Source: Bifidobacterium sp. ESL0790
GTDB taxonomy: Bacteria > Actinomycetota > Actinomycetes > Actinomycetales > Bifidobacteriaceae
Assembly (NCBI RefSeq): GCF_029395435.1
Contig: NZ_CP113915.1
Location: 1,550,001 to 1,614,000, forward strand
DNA: 64,000 nt
Reading direction: 5' to 3'
This document shows, in pieces, positions 36,521-45,513 of this stretch. The position numbers and the translations under genes were made by a program. The notes under the pieces were generated by a model. The model was not told the DNA's origin, did no database searches, and saw only the letters and a list, made by a program, of their open reading frames with translations. Each line of letters begins with the position of its first letter. Position 1 is the stretch's first letter.

Positions 36521-37624
36521 TCAGATTCCCGCGTCCTTGGCGGAAATGTAACCGGAATCAACCAGTTCCTGCTTGGCGTTGTCCTTGTCGACGGAGACAG
36601 GGGTCAGCAGCGAGGAGGGAACCTTCTTCTTGCCGTTGTCGAAGGTGTCCTTGGCCTTCGGCTTCTTGCCGTCGACCAGATCCTTGATCAGCACGGCGGT
36701 GGTCTTGGCGAGCTTACGGGTGTCCTTGTAGACGGTCATGGACTGCTTGCCCTGGAAGATCGCGCGGACGTTGGCCTTCTCGGCGTCCTGTCCGGTGATG
36801 ACCGGGTAGTAGTTCAGGCCGGCGCCTTCGACGGCGTTCACCGTGCCGAGCGCGATGGCGTCATTCGGAGCGAGGACCGCGTCGAGCTTGGTGCCGTTGT
36901 TGTAGAAGGAGTTGATACGGTTCTCCATCTCGGCCTGGCCCTTCTGGCGATCCCAGTTGTCGATGCCGATGGACTGGTAGTCGGCCGGGGACTTCGGGAC
37001 CTTGCCCGACTTGGACTGCAGCACGCCGGACTTGAAGTAGGGTCCGAGCACCGACCAAGCGCCCTCGTAGTAGTACTTCGCGTTGTTGTCGGTCGGGGAG
37101 CCGGACATGAGCTCAACGTTGAACGGGCCCTTCTTGCCTTCCTTCAGACCGAGTTTCTTCTCGATGTACTGGCCCTGCAGCTTGCCGACTTCGGTCAGCG
37201 AGAAGGTGGTGTAGTAGTCGACGGCGTCGGTGTTCATGATCAGGCGGTCATAGGCGATGATCTTCGCGCCGTTGGAGGCGGCCTGCTCGGCGGCGGCACC
37301 GGTCGCGGTGCCATCGATCGAGGCGATGACCACGTAGTTGGCGCCCTGGTTGGCCATGTTCTGAATCTGCGAGGACTGCAGGTCGGTCTTGCCGTCCGCG
37401 TACTGCAGCGTCACCTTGTAGCCGTAGCTTTCCAGCTGCTTCTTCAGGTTCGTGCCATCGATCTGCCAACGCTCGAGCTGCTGCTCGGGCATCGAGATGC
37501 CGATGTTGGTCTGGCCGGACTTGCTGCTTCCGGTGTTACCGCTTCGCGAGCCACCGCAGGCGGCGACAGGCACCACCATGGCGGCCACCGCGGCGAGAGC
37601 GATGCCCTTCATCCATTTATTCAT
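36521..37624 (-). CDS. Monosaccharide-binding lipoprotein of ABC transporter (ChvE/XylF type)
   Basis: Extracellular substrate-binding protein, 367 residues. Lipoprotein signal peptide MNKWMKGIALAAVAAM... with lipobox VPVAAC (lipidated Cys23), a Ser/Gly linker and then a periplasmic-binding-protein type 1 fold (INIGISMPEQQLERW-like start; NYVVIASIDGTATGAAAEQA; VLAPNDAIALGTVNAVEGAG; YYPVITGQDAEKANVRAIFQ). The start at 37624 has AAAGGG upstream; the frame's longer N-terminus has no signal character. First gene of the operon, with operator-like sites upstream. Confidence 0.9.
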   Translation of the reverse strand: MNKWMKGIALAAVAAMVVPVAACGGSRSGNTGSSKSGQTNIGISMPEQQLERWQIDGTNLKKQLESYGYKVTLQYADGKTDLQSSQIQNMANQGANYVVIASIDGTATGAAAEQAASNGAKIIAYDRLIMNTDAVDYYTTFSLTEVGKLQGQYIEKKLGLKEGKKGPFNVELMSGSPTDNNAKYYYEGAWSVLGPYFKSGVLQSKSGKVPKSPADYQSIGIDNWDRQKGQAEMENRINSFYNNGTKLDAVLAPNDAIALGTVNAVEGAGLNYYPVITGQDAEKANVRAIFQGKQSMTVYKDTRKLAKTTAVLIKDLVDGKKPKAKDTFDNGKKKVPSSLLTPVSVDKDNAKQELVDSGYISAKDAGI

Positions 37625-37732
37625 TGATTTCCCTTTCTCCTTCGGAGGAACTTCTCCTACTGCATTCACGCAAGGGATGACACCTTGCGCAAAAAATCAA
37701 AAGATATGACTTATTGATGGTCAAATACTTAC

Positions 37733-37830
37733 AGCTGTGCCACTTTCATGGCACATTGCTTTGAAAATCGCATCTCGTTCCAGGTTGCTCAACCTCGAGG
37801 GCTGAAATGAAACACGTTGCTGGCACAGCT
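37733..37830 (-). promoter_or_regulatory. Operator-like TGTGCCA/TGGCACA sites upstream of the sugar ABC operon
   Basis: GTGCCA-N6-TGGCAC is a perfect dyad at 37737-37754. The ten-base half-site AGCTGTGCCA (37733-37742) recurs inverted as TGGCACAGCT at 37821-37830, 78 bases away. The pair could support DNA looping by a LacI- or ROK-type regulator. A -35-like TTGACC lies just downstream of the dyad on the minus strand (about 37,717-37,722). Confidence 0.5.
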
Positions 37831-37881
37831 ATCGCACGGCGATGTGAAACCGATAACACTGCATCGCTTGTTGGTATGGGC

Positions 37882-37916
37882 GGAACCCGCCACGCATTCA
37901 CCGCGTGGCAGGTTCC
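37882..37916 (-). terminator. Hairpin after xylA
   Basis: Minus-strand GGAACCTGCCACGC pairs with GCGTGGCGGGTTCC (one wobble) around seven bases, about 16 bases past the xylA stop. No T-run follows, so termination would need Rho or be incomplete. Confidence 0.5.
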
Positions 37917-37931
37917 TTGGGATTGAACGGA

Positions 37932-39275
37932 TTACTCGCTCAGGGCCTCGATCATGTAGTTGTTGATCGTGGCCTTGACGCTCTCGAGGTGATCGGAGTG
38001 CGTGGAGGCGATGAGCTCGCTCTGCGGCTTGTCGATCGCATAGTCCTCGAGGGTGGCCAGCGTGGCGGTGCCGTCCTCGACGGTCTTGCCGATGCCGGAG
38101 TCGTAGGAGCTGTAACGCTTGGCGACGAGGTCCTCGATGAACTTGTCATCGTGCATCTTCGCGGCGACCAGCAGGCCGGCGGCGAAGGAATCCATGCCCG
38201 CGATGTGCGTACGGAACAGATCCTCGGCCTCGAAGGAGCTACGGCGCGGCTTGGCGTCGAAGTTCAGGCCGCCGTGAGGGCCGATCTGGCCTTCGGCGAG
38301 GACCTCCCACATCACCGCGGTGGTCTCGTAGAGGTCGGTCGGGAACTCGTCCATATCCCAGCCGATGAGCTTGTCGCCCTGGTTGGCGTCGAGCGAGCCG
38401 AGCTCGCCGGCGTCACGCGCCACACGGATCTCATGCTGATAGGTGTGGGTGGCGAGGTTGGCGTGGTTGCCCTCGAGGTTCAGCTTGAAGGTGCCCATCA
38501 GGTCGTACTTCTGCAGGAACGAGATGGCCGTGGAGGCGTCGAAGTCATACTGCAGGCTGCAGGGCTCCTTGGCCTTCGGCTCGATCAGGAACTGCGCGTT
38601 CATGCCGATCTCGTTGGCGTAGTCCACGCACATGTGGAAGAACTCGGCCATGTGGTCCTTCTCGCGGGCCATGTCGGTGTTCCAGAGGTTCTCGTAGCCT
38701 TCGCGGCCGCCCCAGAAGACGTAGTTCTCGCCGCCGAGGCGCTTGCCGATCTCCAGGCTGTGCTTGAGCTGGCCGGCCGAATAGGCGAAGATGTCGGCGA
38801 ACGGCGAGGTGGAGGCGCCATCGACGAAGCGGGGATTGGTGAAGAGCGAGGAGGTGTTCCACAGCAGCTTGATGCCGGTGGCCTTCATGTTCTCCTCGAT
38901 CTTGTCAACCACCTTGTCGAGATTGGCGTTGGTCTCGCGCAGCGTGTCGCCTTCAGGCGCCAGGTCGCGGTCATGGAAGCAGAAGTAATGAACGCCGAGC
39001 TTCTGGAAGAGTTCGAAGGCGTAATCGACCTTGGCCAACGACTGATCCATGGGATCGGTGTACTTGTAATAAGGACGGTGCGCGGTGCCATCGCCGAACG
39101 GGTCGACGAGCTGCTGGTCGAAGGTGTGCCACCAGGCCACGGCGAAACGCAGCCAGTCCTTCATCGGCTTGCCGGCGACCACACGGTCCGCGTCATAGTA
39201 ATGGAAGCCGAGCTCTTCTTTGACTCCTTTGTCGTGCCCGACATATTCAATCTTGTCAACGTCCCACAAACCCAT
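37932..39275 (-). CDS. xylA: Xylose isomerase
   Basis: Isomerises D-xylose to D-xylulose, which XylB then phosphorylates. The 447-residue class II enzyme has the catalytic FHDRD ([13 protein letters not shown]), [30 protein letters not shown], and metal ligands in [29 protein letters not shown] and [12 protein letters not shown]. The start at 39275 ([13 protein letters not shown]) has AAAGGAG upstream; the frame continues upstream to 39326 but that part is not family-like. Its own strong promoter lies 60-90 bases upstream, so it is transcribed independently of the ABC operon that follows. Confidence 0.96.
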   Translation of the reverse strand: MGLWDVDKIEYVGHDKGVKEELGFHYYDADRVVAGKPMKDWLRFAVAWWHTFDQQLVDPFGDGTAHRPYYKYTDPMDQSLAKVDYAFELFQKLGVHYFCFHDRDLAPEGDTLRETNANLDKVVDKIEENMKATGIKLLWNTSSLFTNPRFVDGASTSPFADIFAYSAGQLKHSLEIGKRLGGENYVFWGGREGYENLWNTDMAREKDHMAEFFHMCVDYANEIGMNAQFLIEPKAKEPCSLQYDFDASTAISFLQKYDLMGTFKLNLEGNHANLATHTYQHEIRVARDAGELGSLDANQGDKLIGWDMDEFPTDLYETTAVMWEVLAEGQIGPHGGLNFDAKPRRSSFEAEDLFRTHIAGMDSFAAGLLVAAKMHDDKFIEDLVAKRYSSYDSGIGKTVEDGTATLATLEDYAIDKPQSELIASTHSDHLESVKATINNYMIEALSE

Positions 39276-39317
39276 ATGATGCTCCTTTGCGAGTGTTTTA
39301 TATGCCACTGAATCCAC

Positions 39318-39367
39318 GTCTCTCAACGCTTAGAGACATAGTACAACGGATTTCCTAAGTATGTCAA
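39318..39367 (-). promoter_or_regulatory. xylA promoter with operator dyad
   Basis: Minus strand: TTGACA (39362-39367), 18-base spacer, TACTAT (39338-39343). Immediately after the -10, GTCTCT-N8-AGAGAC (39318-39337) forms a perfect dyad over the expected transcript start, a typical repressor position. The adjacent AATTCATT is shared with the xylB upstream region. Confidence 0.7.
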
Positions 39368-39375
39368 ATGAATTA

Positions 39376-39658
39376 ATTAAACGCCATTTCGACCATTGGT
39401 TCGACTTGTTTATCGTTAGGTGATAGGCCTACTGGCGCTTGACAAATCACTAAGTTCTGACATGCAAGAATCTTATGGTTTCGGCTGACACATCGGCGTG
39501 CCGCGACACCAAAAATCCTCAAAATCCACATCCAAATATTATGGACACCAACCTGCAAGCCCGGGCGGGATTACTTTGTTGCGGGACATGCGGAAACGAG
39601 ACATTTATGGACTATCGAACCGCCCTTCCCCATCCAGCAGACCATGCCCCATACATAG
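39376..39658. other. Intergenic region upstream of xylA
   Basis: No supported gene. Short frames at 39373-39558 and 39475-39851 lack ribosome sites and family resemblance. The stretch holds upstream promoter DNA of xylA and the terminator of the following FMN reductase gene. Confidence 0.4.
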
Positions 39659-39688
39659 AAAAAAGGACCGGAACCAAAGTCCCGGCCC
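39659..39688 (-). terminator. Terminator of the CE1759-like FMN reductase gene
   Basis: Minus-strand GGGCCGGGAC pairs with GTTCCGGTCC (three wobbles) around four bases and is followed by TTTTTT. It lies about 123 bases past the stop codon. Confidence 0.75.
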
Positions 39689-39811
39689 ATTCATAGCCAT
39701 ACGGTTTCGAAAAGCGCCAAACCATCAAGTGGCGCTTCGTGCGATCAACCAGTCGACCGCGGCGACTCATTCAACATATCGCCAGCACGTCGCCGGTTCA
39801 TCGCCGGTTCA

Positions 39812-40447
39812 TCACCAGTTGAAGTTGCTCGCCGGCTCAACGGGCGCCTGATGGCGCACGCCGGAAAGCATCAACGCGCCAAGCTCGCTGGCGGCGCGCT
39901 CCTCGCGGCTGACCAACTCGGGGGTATCGAAGTCCTCCTTGGTGGCCATGAGGCTGGTGGCGGCGGGAACGGCGCGGAAGAACGCGAAGAGCCCGCGCAT
40001 CACGACGTCAGGCACCAGGGCGTGGCGGTCGGAACCGCCGGTCGCGGCGAGCACCACCGGCATGTTGGCGATGGCGTCCTGCTCGACGACGTCCCAGAAC
40101 TCCTTGAACAGCCCGGAATATGAAGCCTTGTAGATCGGCGAGGCGGCGATCAGGCCGTCGCTGGAGGTCACGGTCTTGATGGCCTCGGCGAGGCGCTCGG
40201 AGGGCTTGAAGGTGATCGACGCCTCGGCGATGTCGTCGGCGTAATCCTTGAGCGTCACCGTGGTGACGATGACCTCTTTGCCCTGCTTGCCCATGTATTC
40301 GGCCGTCTTTTGCGCGACCTCGTTCGCCAGCCGAAGCGTGCTGGAAGGTTCGGAGATGCCCGCGTTCACGACGGTCAGGCTGTACTGCTGGATTCCAGTC
40401 TCGGCCTTGGCCGCCAACGCCACGATGTCCGTCTCTTCAAGAGCCAA
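39812..40447 (-). CDS. NAD(P)H-dependent FMN reductase, CE1759-like
   Basis: Flavodoxin-fold reductase of 211 residues. LTVVNAGISEPSSTLRLANEVA near the N-terminus binds the FMN phosphate, SDGLIAASPIYKASYSGLFKEFWD is the flavin-ring loop, and ATGGSDRHALV follows. The start is placed at a TTG (40447) because GGGGAG lies four bases upstream and the protein then begins at the family's N-terminus; an upstream frame to 40486 is less likely. In other actinobacteria this type accompanies a luciferase-like monooxygenase. None is present here. Confidence 0.78.
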   Translation of the reverse strand: MALEETDIVALAAKAETGIQQYSLTVVNAGISEPSSTLRLANEVAQKTAEYMGKQGKEVIVTTVTLKDYADDIAEASITFKPSERLAEAIKTVTSSDGLIAASPIYKASYSGLFKEFWDVVEQDAIANMPVVLAATGGSDRHALVPDVVMRGLFAFFRAVPAATSLMATKEDFDTPELVSREERAASELGALMLSGVRHQAPVEPASNFNW

Positions 40448-40642
40448 TGTACTCCCCTTCCGCAGAATCGAAACTCGTCGCCGCACCCCAACCCCATCGG
40501 CTTGGTTGTGCGGCCGTCCGCAATGTGTCTATAAGACACAAGTCTACTGGTAATTTATCACTTTCTCCCGCCCAGCACCCCTTTATGGGACGTCGAGGAC
40601 GGGAAAACGTGACAGCATTCACACATCGAGGCCTGAAATGAC

Positions 40643-41179
40643 TTATTTGTTGGCCGCGACGTGGTTGGCGAAGGCGTCGGCGAAACCCTTGAGGAAGTCC
40701 TTGGAACCCTCGACGACGTTGCCGGCCTCGTCCAGGCTGGCGGCGGCGTTGAAGTAGACCTCGGGCTGGCCCATGAGCTTCATGTCAAGGAAGAGGGCCA
40801 CGTTGCGCAGGGCCTGCTGGGCCTGGGTGGCACCGAGGGCACCCATGGAGGCGCCGATGATCGCGGCGGACTTGCCGCCGAAGGAGCTCTGGCCCCACGG
40901 GCGGGAGGCCCAGTCGATGGCGTTCTTGATGACGCCGGAGAAGCTGCGGTTGTACTCGGGGGTGACGAAGAGCACGCCGTCGTCGGCCTCGACGGTCTTC
41001 TTCATCTCGAGGACCTTGGCGGGCATGTCGCCGTCGAGATCCTGGTTGTAGAGCGGCAGGTCCATATCGATGTAGTCGAACTCGAAGCCTTCGGGCATGA
41101 GACGCTCGATGTTCTTGGCGAGGCTCATGTTGAATGAGTCCTTGCGCAGCGATCCGACGAAAACGGCGATCCTGGTCAT
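40643..41179 (-). CDS. NADPH-dependent FMN reductase / quinone reductase family protein
   Basis: 178 residues, flavodoxin-like. The N-terminal VGSLRKDSFNMSLAKNIE is the FMN phosphate loop; DGVLFVTPEYNRSFSGVIKNAIDWASRP is the signature of the chromate/azo-reductase (YieF/ChrR-like) branch. GASMGALGATQAQQALR follows. Probably a soluble enzyme that reduces quinones or flavins and limits oxidative stress. The start at 41179 (MTRIAVFVGS) has GGAG eight bases upstream. Separate from the previous reductase by 195 bases. Confidence 0.88.
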   Translation of the reverse strand: MTRIAVFVGSLRKDSFNMSLAKNIERLMPEGFEFDYIDMDLPLYNQDLDGDMPAKVLEMKKTVEADDGVLFVTPEYNRSFSGVIKNAIDWASRPWGQSSFGGKSAAIIGASMGALGATQAQQALRNVALFLDMKLMGQPEVYFNAAASLDEAGNVVEGSKDFLKGFADAFANHVAANK

Positions 41180-41538
41180 GATGTTGCTCCTTGTTTGTTG
41201 CGTTTGCTGGTTTGTTGTTGTCACTTGTTTCGAACGTCTGCCAGGCCGTTGAACAATGGTGCCCGCGACGGGACGAAACGCGTGTTTGGCTTATTCACTT
41301 GTGTTTGAGAAGCGTTGCCGCCTCATGGAAGCCATACTAAGCAATGCAAAACTGTCTGTCTTGTTGCGCTGCCAGATAAGCGGGAATAAGGCAAGGGGCC
41401 GGACGCGAGTGGCAGAAAGACTTTGGATTTCTCCGGCTCCGCAACCCAAACGTAAGACTTCTCAACGGTTTTCGGATATTCGTCAGGCTGGGTAGGCTTG
41501 GAGAACCGATTGCTCCACTTGCCAGAAAGATATCCAGA

Positions 41539-42561
41539 ATGGTCATCATGCGCATAATCTGCACACTTTCCTGGGTCCAAAACGCCTTCGAGGACTATTT
41601 GGACAAATGTCACATTTGCGGAACTGCCGGACTTGCAGACGCTTCGGATTCTTCGGATTCGTGGACGCTCGCGCACGACAACGGGCTTGCTCCGGCGCTT
41701 GATATCAAGGATTCCGAGGGTATCTGGGTCACGCCGGACCTGCTCATCGCACTCAACGAATGGCGGAAAGCCAAAGGCATGGAGCCACTGCTTTTTGAGA
41801 CGCCGGCTGCTGGATGGATGTCGTCATTGCCTTTTGAACTGCTTGGACGCACGACCTTGACCACCTCCGTAGCCGACATTTTGAGCTGGACACGGATGCC
41901 TGCTGAATTGGGTGAGGAACCTTGGTCGCAACTTGACCAGGGACGGGTGCCCGAGTTCCGCGCGGCGCGACGCGACCTGGCCACGCTGCAGCATGATCTT
42001 GCGAGCGCACCGTTGGATTCGCTGGTCACCGTCAACGGCCATATACCTGGGATCGCAGAGGAATGGTGCGTCATCGTCCACGACGGAGATGCGGTGGCGT
42101 CCTGCGGATACTGCGTGCATCTGACACCTGACAGCCATGAGATCGCCACCGTGTTCGACAGGGCGACGTTCCATGGCGAATACCAGCAGCTTGCGGAACA
42201 GGCGGCAAGCGAGGCCGCGCGAATCGGAGGGCTGGGCGACGCCAGCATCATCGTCGGTTTCCGCGCTCAGAAGGGCAGAAACAAAGAAGAGGCACAGGTG
42301 CAGATACAGACGCGAACACGGAGCCAACCCGACACTTTCATCATCGAAGCCGACCCGGTGTGGTGCACCACTCCTTACCCTTTCGAGACCGACCGCGAGA
42401 CTCGGGTATTCCTCAATGCCATCAGGGATTCACGGATATTACGGCAATCCGATGGCACGTTCCGTTCGGCCGACGGGCGGGCCATTCCTGAAGCGAACGT
42501 CTATTCCCCCGACCCGTGGATGCTTCAGCGGAATCGTCGCCGTTATCTCGGGTTCAACTAA
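41539..42561 (+). CDS. ATP-grasp-like protein of unknown substrate
   Basis: 340 residues, not confidently assigned. The C-terminal half has the layout of an ATP-grasp domain of the R2K/DUF4343 kind: EEWCVIVHDGDAVASCGY (central strand pair), an Ala-rich helix (LAEQAASEAARIGGLGD), ASIIVGFRA, and FIIEADPVWCTTPYPF in place of the usual ...EINP-W. If so it would ligate an amine to a carboxylate. The first 90 residues are less typical and the start is uncertain (ATG at 41539 or 41548, weak ribosome sites). It stands alone between the reductases and the CapA-like gene. AT/GC use is like the backbone. Confidence 0.55.
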   Translation: MVIMRIICTLSWVQNAFEDYLDKCHICGTAGLADASDSSDSWTLAHDNGLAPALDIKDSEGIWVTPDLLIALNEWRKAKGMEPLLFETPAAGWMSSLPFELLGRTTLTTSVADILSWTRMPAELGEEPWSQLDQGRVPEFRAARRDLATLQHDLASAPLDSLVTVNGHIPGIAEEWCVIVHDGDAVASCGYCVHLTPDSHEIATVFDRATFHGEYQQLAEQAASEAARIGGLGDASIIVGFRAQKGRNKEEAQVQIQTRTRSQPDTFIIEADPVWCTTPYPFETDRETRVFLNAIRDSRILRQSDGTFRSADGRAIPEANVYSPDPWMLQRNRRRYLGFN

Positions 42562-42816
42562 CTGGAATACCAACGTCGGCAATAGCCGAATGCGCAAATG
42601 CGAGCATATTTCGCTCTCACCATTTTGGGTACTAAAAATAATGCCATTAATTAATGGGCGTTATTCAATAACCATTGCAACTTAATTCCCCAAACCATTC
42701 CTCAACAATCTCCCATCCGCCAACGCGACGCAATACAAAATACTCTTACTCGGCACGGCCCAAAGCCAACGCGGGTATGGTGGAATCAACAATGACGTGA
42801 GAGAAAGAGCGGTGCG

Positions 42817-44184
42817 ATGGGACACAAGGCACGACACGACGCGAGGCATACGGCCTATCATTCGGCGCATGCGAGGCGGAGCGGAACCGGCGCATCAACC
42901 CGCACGGTGACGCCGATCCTCGTCATCCTGGCCATCATCGTCGTAGCTTGCGTCGCGCTGTTCATCGGCTTCGAGCACTATCATTCATCGACCGCGTCCG
43001 GCGAAAACGGGGCCAATGGCAACACCGTCGCGCTCAGCAAAAAGGCCACGCCGAAACCGGTGACCACGCACCACGGCAACTCGCCGGACTGCCCCGACAA
43101 CGACTGCATCTCCATCTTCGTCAACGGCGACCTGCTCTTCCACGAGGGGCTGTGGAAGAACTTCCAGAACAATCCGAGCGCCACGGACGGCACGGCCTTC
43201 AACTTCGATCCGCTCTTCGCGCCGATGAAGCCGTATATCCAGTCCTCCGACATCGCGATCTGCGAGTTCGAGACGCCCATCGCGCAACGCGGCGGGCCAT
43301 ACACGGCGTATCCGATCTTCAACATTCCTCCTGAGGTGGCGGACGCGGCGGCGCACGTGGGCTACACCGCCTGCACGCACGGCACGAACCACTCCTGGGA
43401 CCAAGGCAGCGAAGGCATCGCGAGGCTGTGGGACACGCTCGCGGCCGACGGCATCGCGCAGACCGGCTCGTACAAGACGCAGGCCGATTCGATGAAGCCA
43501 CTGGTCATCACCTCCCCCACCGGCGGCGGCAAGCTCGGGCTCCTGACCGGCACCGTCTCCCTGAACGGCATGACCGCCGACCAGGATTGGCAGGTCGACC
43601 GGCTGCGCGAGGCCGGCGACCCCAACCACGAGGCCGACATTCAGAAGGCCGTCACGAAGGCGAACGCGGCACGCAAGCAGGGCGCGGACGTGGTGGCGAT
43701 CGCGATGCACTCGGTGCAGGAATACCTGGATTACGCCGATTCGTGGCAGGTCTCGGAGGCGCACGAGCTCGCCGACACCGGGGCGTTCGACGTGATCTAC
43801 GGGGCCGGATGCCACTGCGCACAACCCATCGAGCACTATCACAATACGTGGATCGTCTATGGGCTCGGCAACGCGGTGACGGTGACTTCGTACATTCCCG
43901 GCAACGAGGTCAATAACCAGGGCGTGAGCGCGCGCATCCAGTTCGCGGGCAAGCGCGGCAAGCCGGGTACGTGGCGGGTCAACCGGATCGACTGGGTGCC
44001 CACCGCCAACATGCGGCAGGGGCAGTACCGATGGTGTCCGATCGCGAGCGACCACCCCGACGGCGTCTGTTGGGACCAGGCGACCGACGCGAGGGTGGAG
44101 CAACGGATTCACAACGTCATCTATTCGCTGGGCGCCGACGGCAATATCGTGCGCGAGTGGCGAATCACCGACGAGCGGAAGTAG
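42817..44184 (+). CDS. CapA-family (PGA synthesis/metallophosphatase-like) anchored protein
   Basis: 455 residues: a basic His-rich cytosolic N-terminus (about 1-30), one membrane anchor (about 33-53, PILVILAIIVVACVALFIGF) and an extracytoplasmic CapA domain. Family motifs: IFVNGDLLFHEGLWKNF, DIAICEFETPI, THGTNHSWDQGSEGIARLWDTL, YGAGCHCAQPIEHYHNTWIVYGLGN. CapA proteins resemble metallophosphatases and are linked to poly-gamma-glutamate or other capsule export. No capB or capC is nearby, so the polymer is unknown. Monocistronic. Confidence 0.85.
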   Translation: MGHKARHDARHTAYHSAHARRSGTGASTRTVTPILVILAIIVVACVALFIGFEHYHSSTASGENGANGNTVALSKKATPKPVTTHHGNSPDCPDNDCISIFVNGDLLFHEGLWKNFQNNPSATDGTAFNFDPLFAPMKPYIQSSDIAICEFETPIAQRGGPYTAYPIFNIPPEVADAAAHVGYTACTHGTNHSWDQGSEGIARLWDTLAADGIAQTGSYKTQADSMKPLVITSPTGGGKLGLLTGTVSLNGMTADQDWQVDRLREAGDPNHEADIQKAVTKANAARKQGADVVAIAMHSVQEYLDYADSWQVSEAHELADTGAFDVIYGAGCHCAQPIEHYHNTWIVYGLGNAVTVTSYIPGNEVNNQGVSARIQFAGKRGKPGTWRVNRIDWVPTANMRQGQYRWCPIASDHPDGVCWDQATDARVEQRIHNVIYSLGADGNIVREWRITDERK

Positions 44185-44353
44185 GGCGTTCATCGCCTTG
44201 TTCCGCGGCACAAACGGCGGCGGAACGGATACGAAGCTGCTACGGAAGAGCTACAGAACGGCTACGGAACGCTGAAATTCACGCGGCCGGCGATTACCAT
44301 TGCCGGAAACGGAACTTTCGAAAGCATTCAATGATATTTTGCGGTGTCTTATG

Positions 44354-44620
44354 CTTCAGTGCTGCATATATAGCATTGGAAGGTTGACATAACACTGAAA
44401 AATCGGAATAGACCCATTGCGACTTCGGTGCTGTGCGCTCGTAGCATTGAACGATCAATTCGGGTTCATTGTGGCTTCAATGCTGCGGAATCGACTCTGG
44501 CATCATTTTGACGATTGGCTAATCGTTGGAATTCCAACAATCCGAAAAGCAGCTATTATTTTGCGGCAGCACGGAATCATGATAAATCGGTCAAATGAAT
44601 TCCGTGCTGCGAAAATGAAA
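44354..44620. repeat. Cluster of imperfect hairpin repeats (CTTCRRTGCTG motif)
   Basis: CTTCAGTGCTG (44354), CTTCGGTGCTG (44423) and CTTCAATGCTG (44475) are three near copies, each followed 10-15 bases later by a complementary AGCATTG-like arm for the first two. A longer dyad follows, GCAGCACGGAAT against ATTCCGTGCTGC (about 44,567-44,613), joined by a 20-base loop. A 75-codon frame across the region (44417-44644) is not convincing. It looks like a decayed or composite repeat array in a 568-base gene-free gap. Confidence 0.55.
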
Positions 44621-44626
44621 AGCGGG

Positions 44627-44657
44627 TCGATCTTACGAATATGACCCGCTCATGCAA
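44627..44657 (-). terminator. Terminator of the flavodoxin-fold reductase gene
   Basis: Minus-strand AGCGGGTC pairs with GACCCGCT around about 13 bases and is followed by TTTCATTTT. It lies about 97 bases after the stop codon. Confidence 0.75.
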
Positions 44658-44752
44658 CTACATCTGAGGATTGGCTGCCGCTCGCATCCCGCACCAGTCT
44701 CCGCTTTCGCGCTTGCGTTGACCTCTGCTGGCAGCGTTCACCGATTCCGCGT

Positions 44753-45352
44753 TCACACCATCGAGGCGCCAAGCTCCTTGATGCGCTCGATGTGCTTGGA
44801 CGCGGCCTCACGTGCCTCAACCGAATCGTCACCCATCTCAAGGTTGTCGACGTAGACCAACTCGGCATCCTTCACGCCGCAGTAATGGTGGAACATGTAG
44901 TAGATGACCTGGTTGTAGATGGCGTCGTGGATGCCGGACTCGTGGTACCACTGCTCGGAGCTGCCGGTGAGCATGATGAAGCGGAACTTCTTGTCGGCGA
45001 TCACGGACTTGCTGTGGTCCGGGTTGTAGCCGAAGTGGCGGCAGAGCACGCGCTCGGTGAAGCCCTTCATCATCGCGGGCATGGAGCACCAGTAAATCGG
45101 GCAGACCATGGCGATGACGTCGGCGTCGAGAATCTTCTGCTGCAGGGCCGCGGCGTCGTCGGGCATCGGACCTTCGTTGAGGTACTGCCTGCGGTCGGCC
45201 ATGCGATAGGTCGGGTCGAAACCGATGGCGTGCAGGTCGACGAACTCGACGTCCGCGCCCTTGCTTTTCGCGCCCTCGAGGAACGCCTTGCCGATATATT
45301 GCGTCAGCGACTCCGGTTCCGGATTCGCCGTAAATACGAGGAATTTGGTCAT
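44753..45352 (-). CDS. NAD(P)H dehydrogenase (quinone)-like flavodoxin-fold protein
   Basis: 199 residues of the MdaB/KefF/NQO type. LVFTANPEPESLTQYIGKAFLEG is the FMN loop; DVIAMVCPIYWCSMPAMMKGFTERVL is the family signature (P-x-x-W/Y-C-S-M-P). Likely a soluble two-electron quinone or nitro-group reductase. The start is at 45352 (MTKFLVFTAN); the longer frame to 45487 would overlap the hairpin-rich leader of the divergent Abi gene. Confidence 0.85.
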   Translation of the reverse strand: MTKFLVFTANPEPESLTQYIGKAFLEGAKSKGADVEFVDLHAIGFDPTYRMADRRQYLNEGPMPDDAAALQQKILDADVIAMVCPIYWCSMPAMMKGFTERVLCRHFGYNPDHSKSVIADKKFRFIMLTGSSEQWYHESGIHDAIYNQVIYYMFHHYCGVKDAELVYVDNLEMGDDSVEAREAASKHIERIKELGASMV

Positions 45353-45513
45353 AATGCCATTGTACGAACGCAAGCCGATTTCGACAGCCGTGCCTTCGTT
45401 TGTAGCATATAGAGCAATAAATGAAGCATGCGAGACATGTCGCGTATCATCTGAGACATAAAATATCTCAAAACAGACGAAATCCATGCCGTATGAGATA
45501 TTAAATAGTAACA
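45353..45513 (+). ncRNA. Hairpin-rich leader of the Abi gene, candidate regulatory RNA
   Basis: The 161-base gap before the Abi gene holds consecutive small hairpins: GCGA-N6-TCGC at 45430-45443 and TGAGA-N9-TCTCA at 45452-45470. GAGACAT is repeated twice, followed by GAGATAT. AbiF-type HEPN proteins are, to my recollection, often encoded next to a structured antitoxin RNA. This region is the only place for one here. No RNA family is recognised, so this is a placement, not an identification. Confidence 0.3.

Noticed and set aside
37905..39311. 468-codon plus-strand frame across xylA
   Set aside because: Exact antisense of xylose isomerase with no family resemblance or ribosome site.
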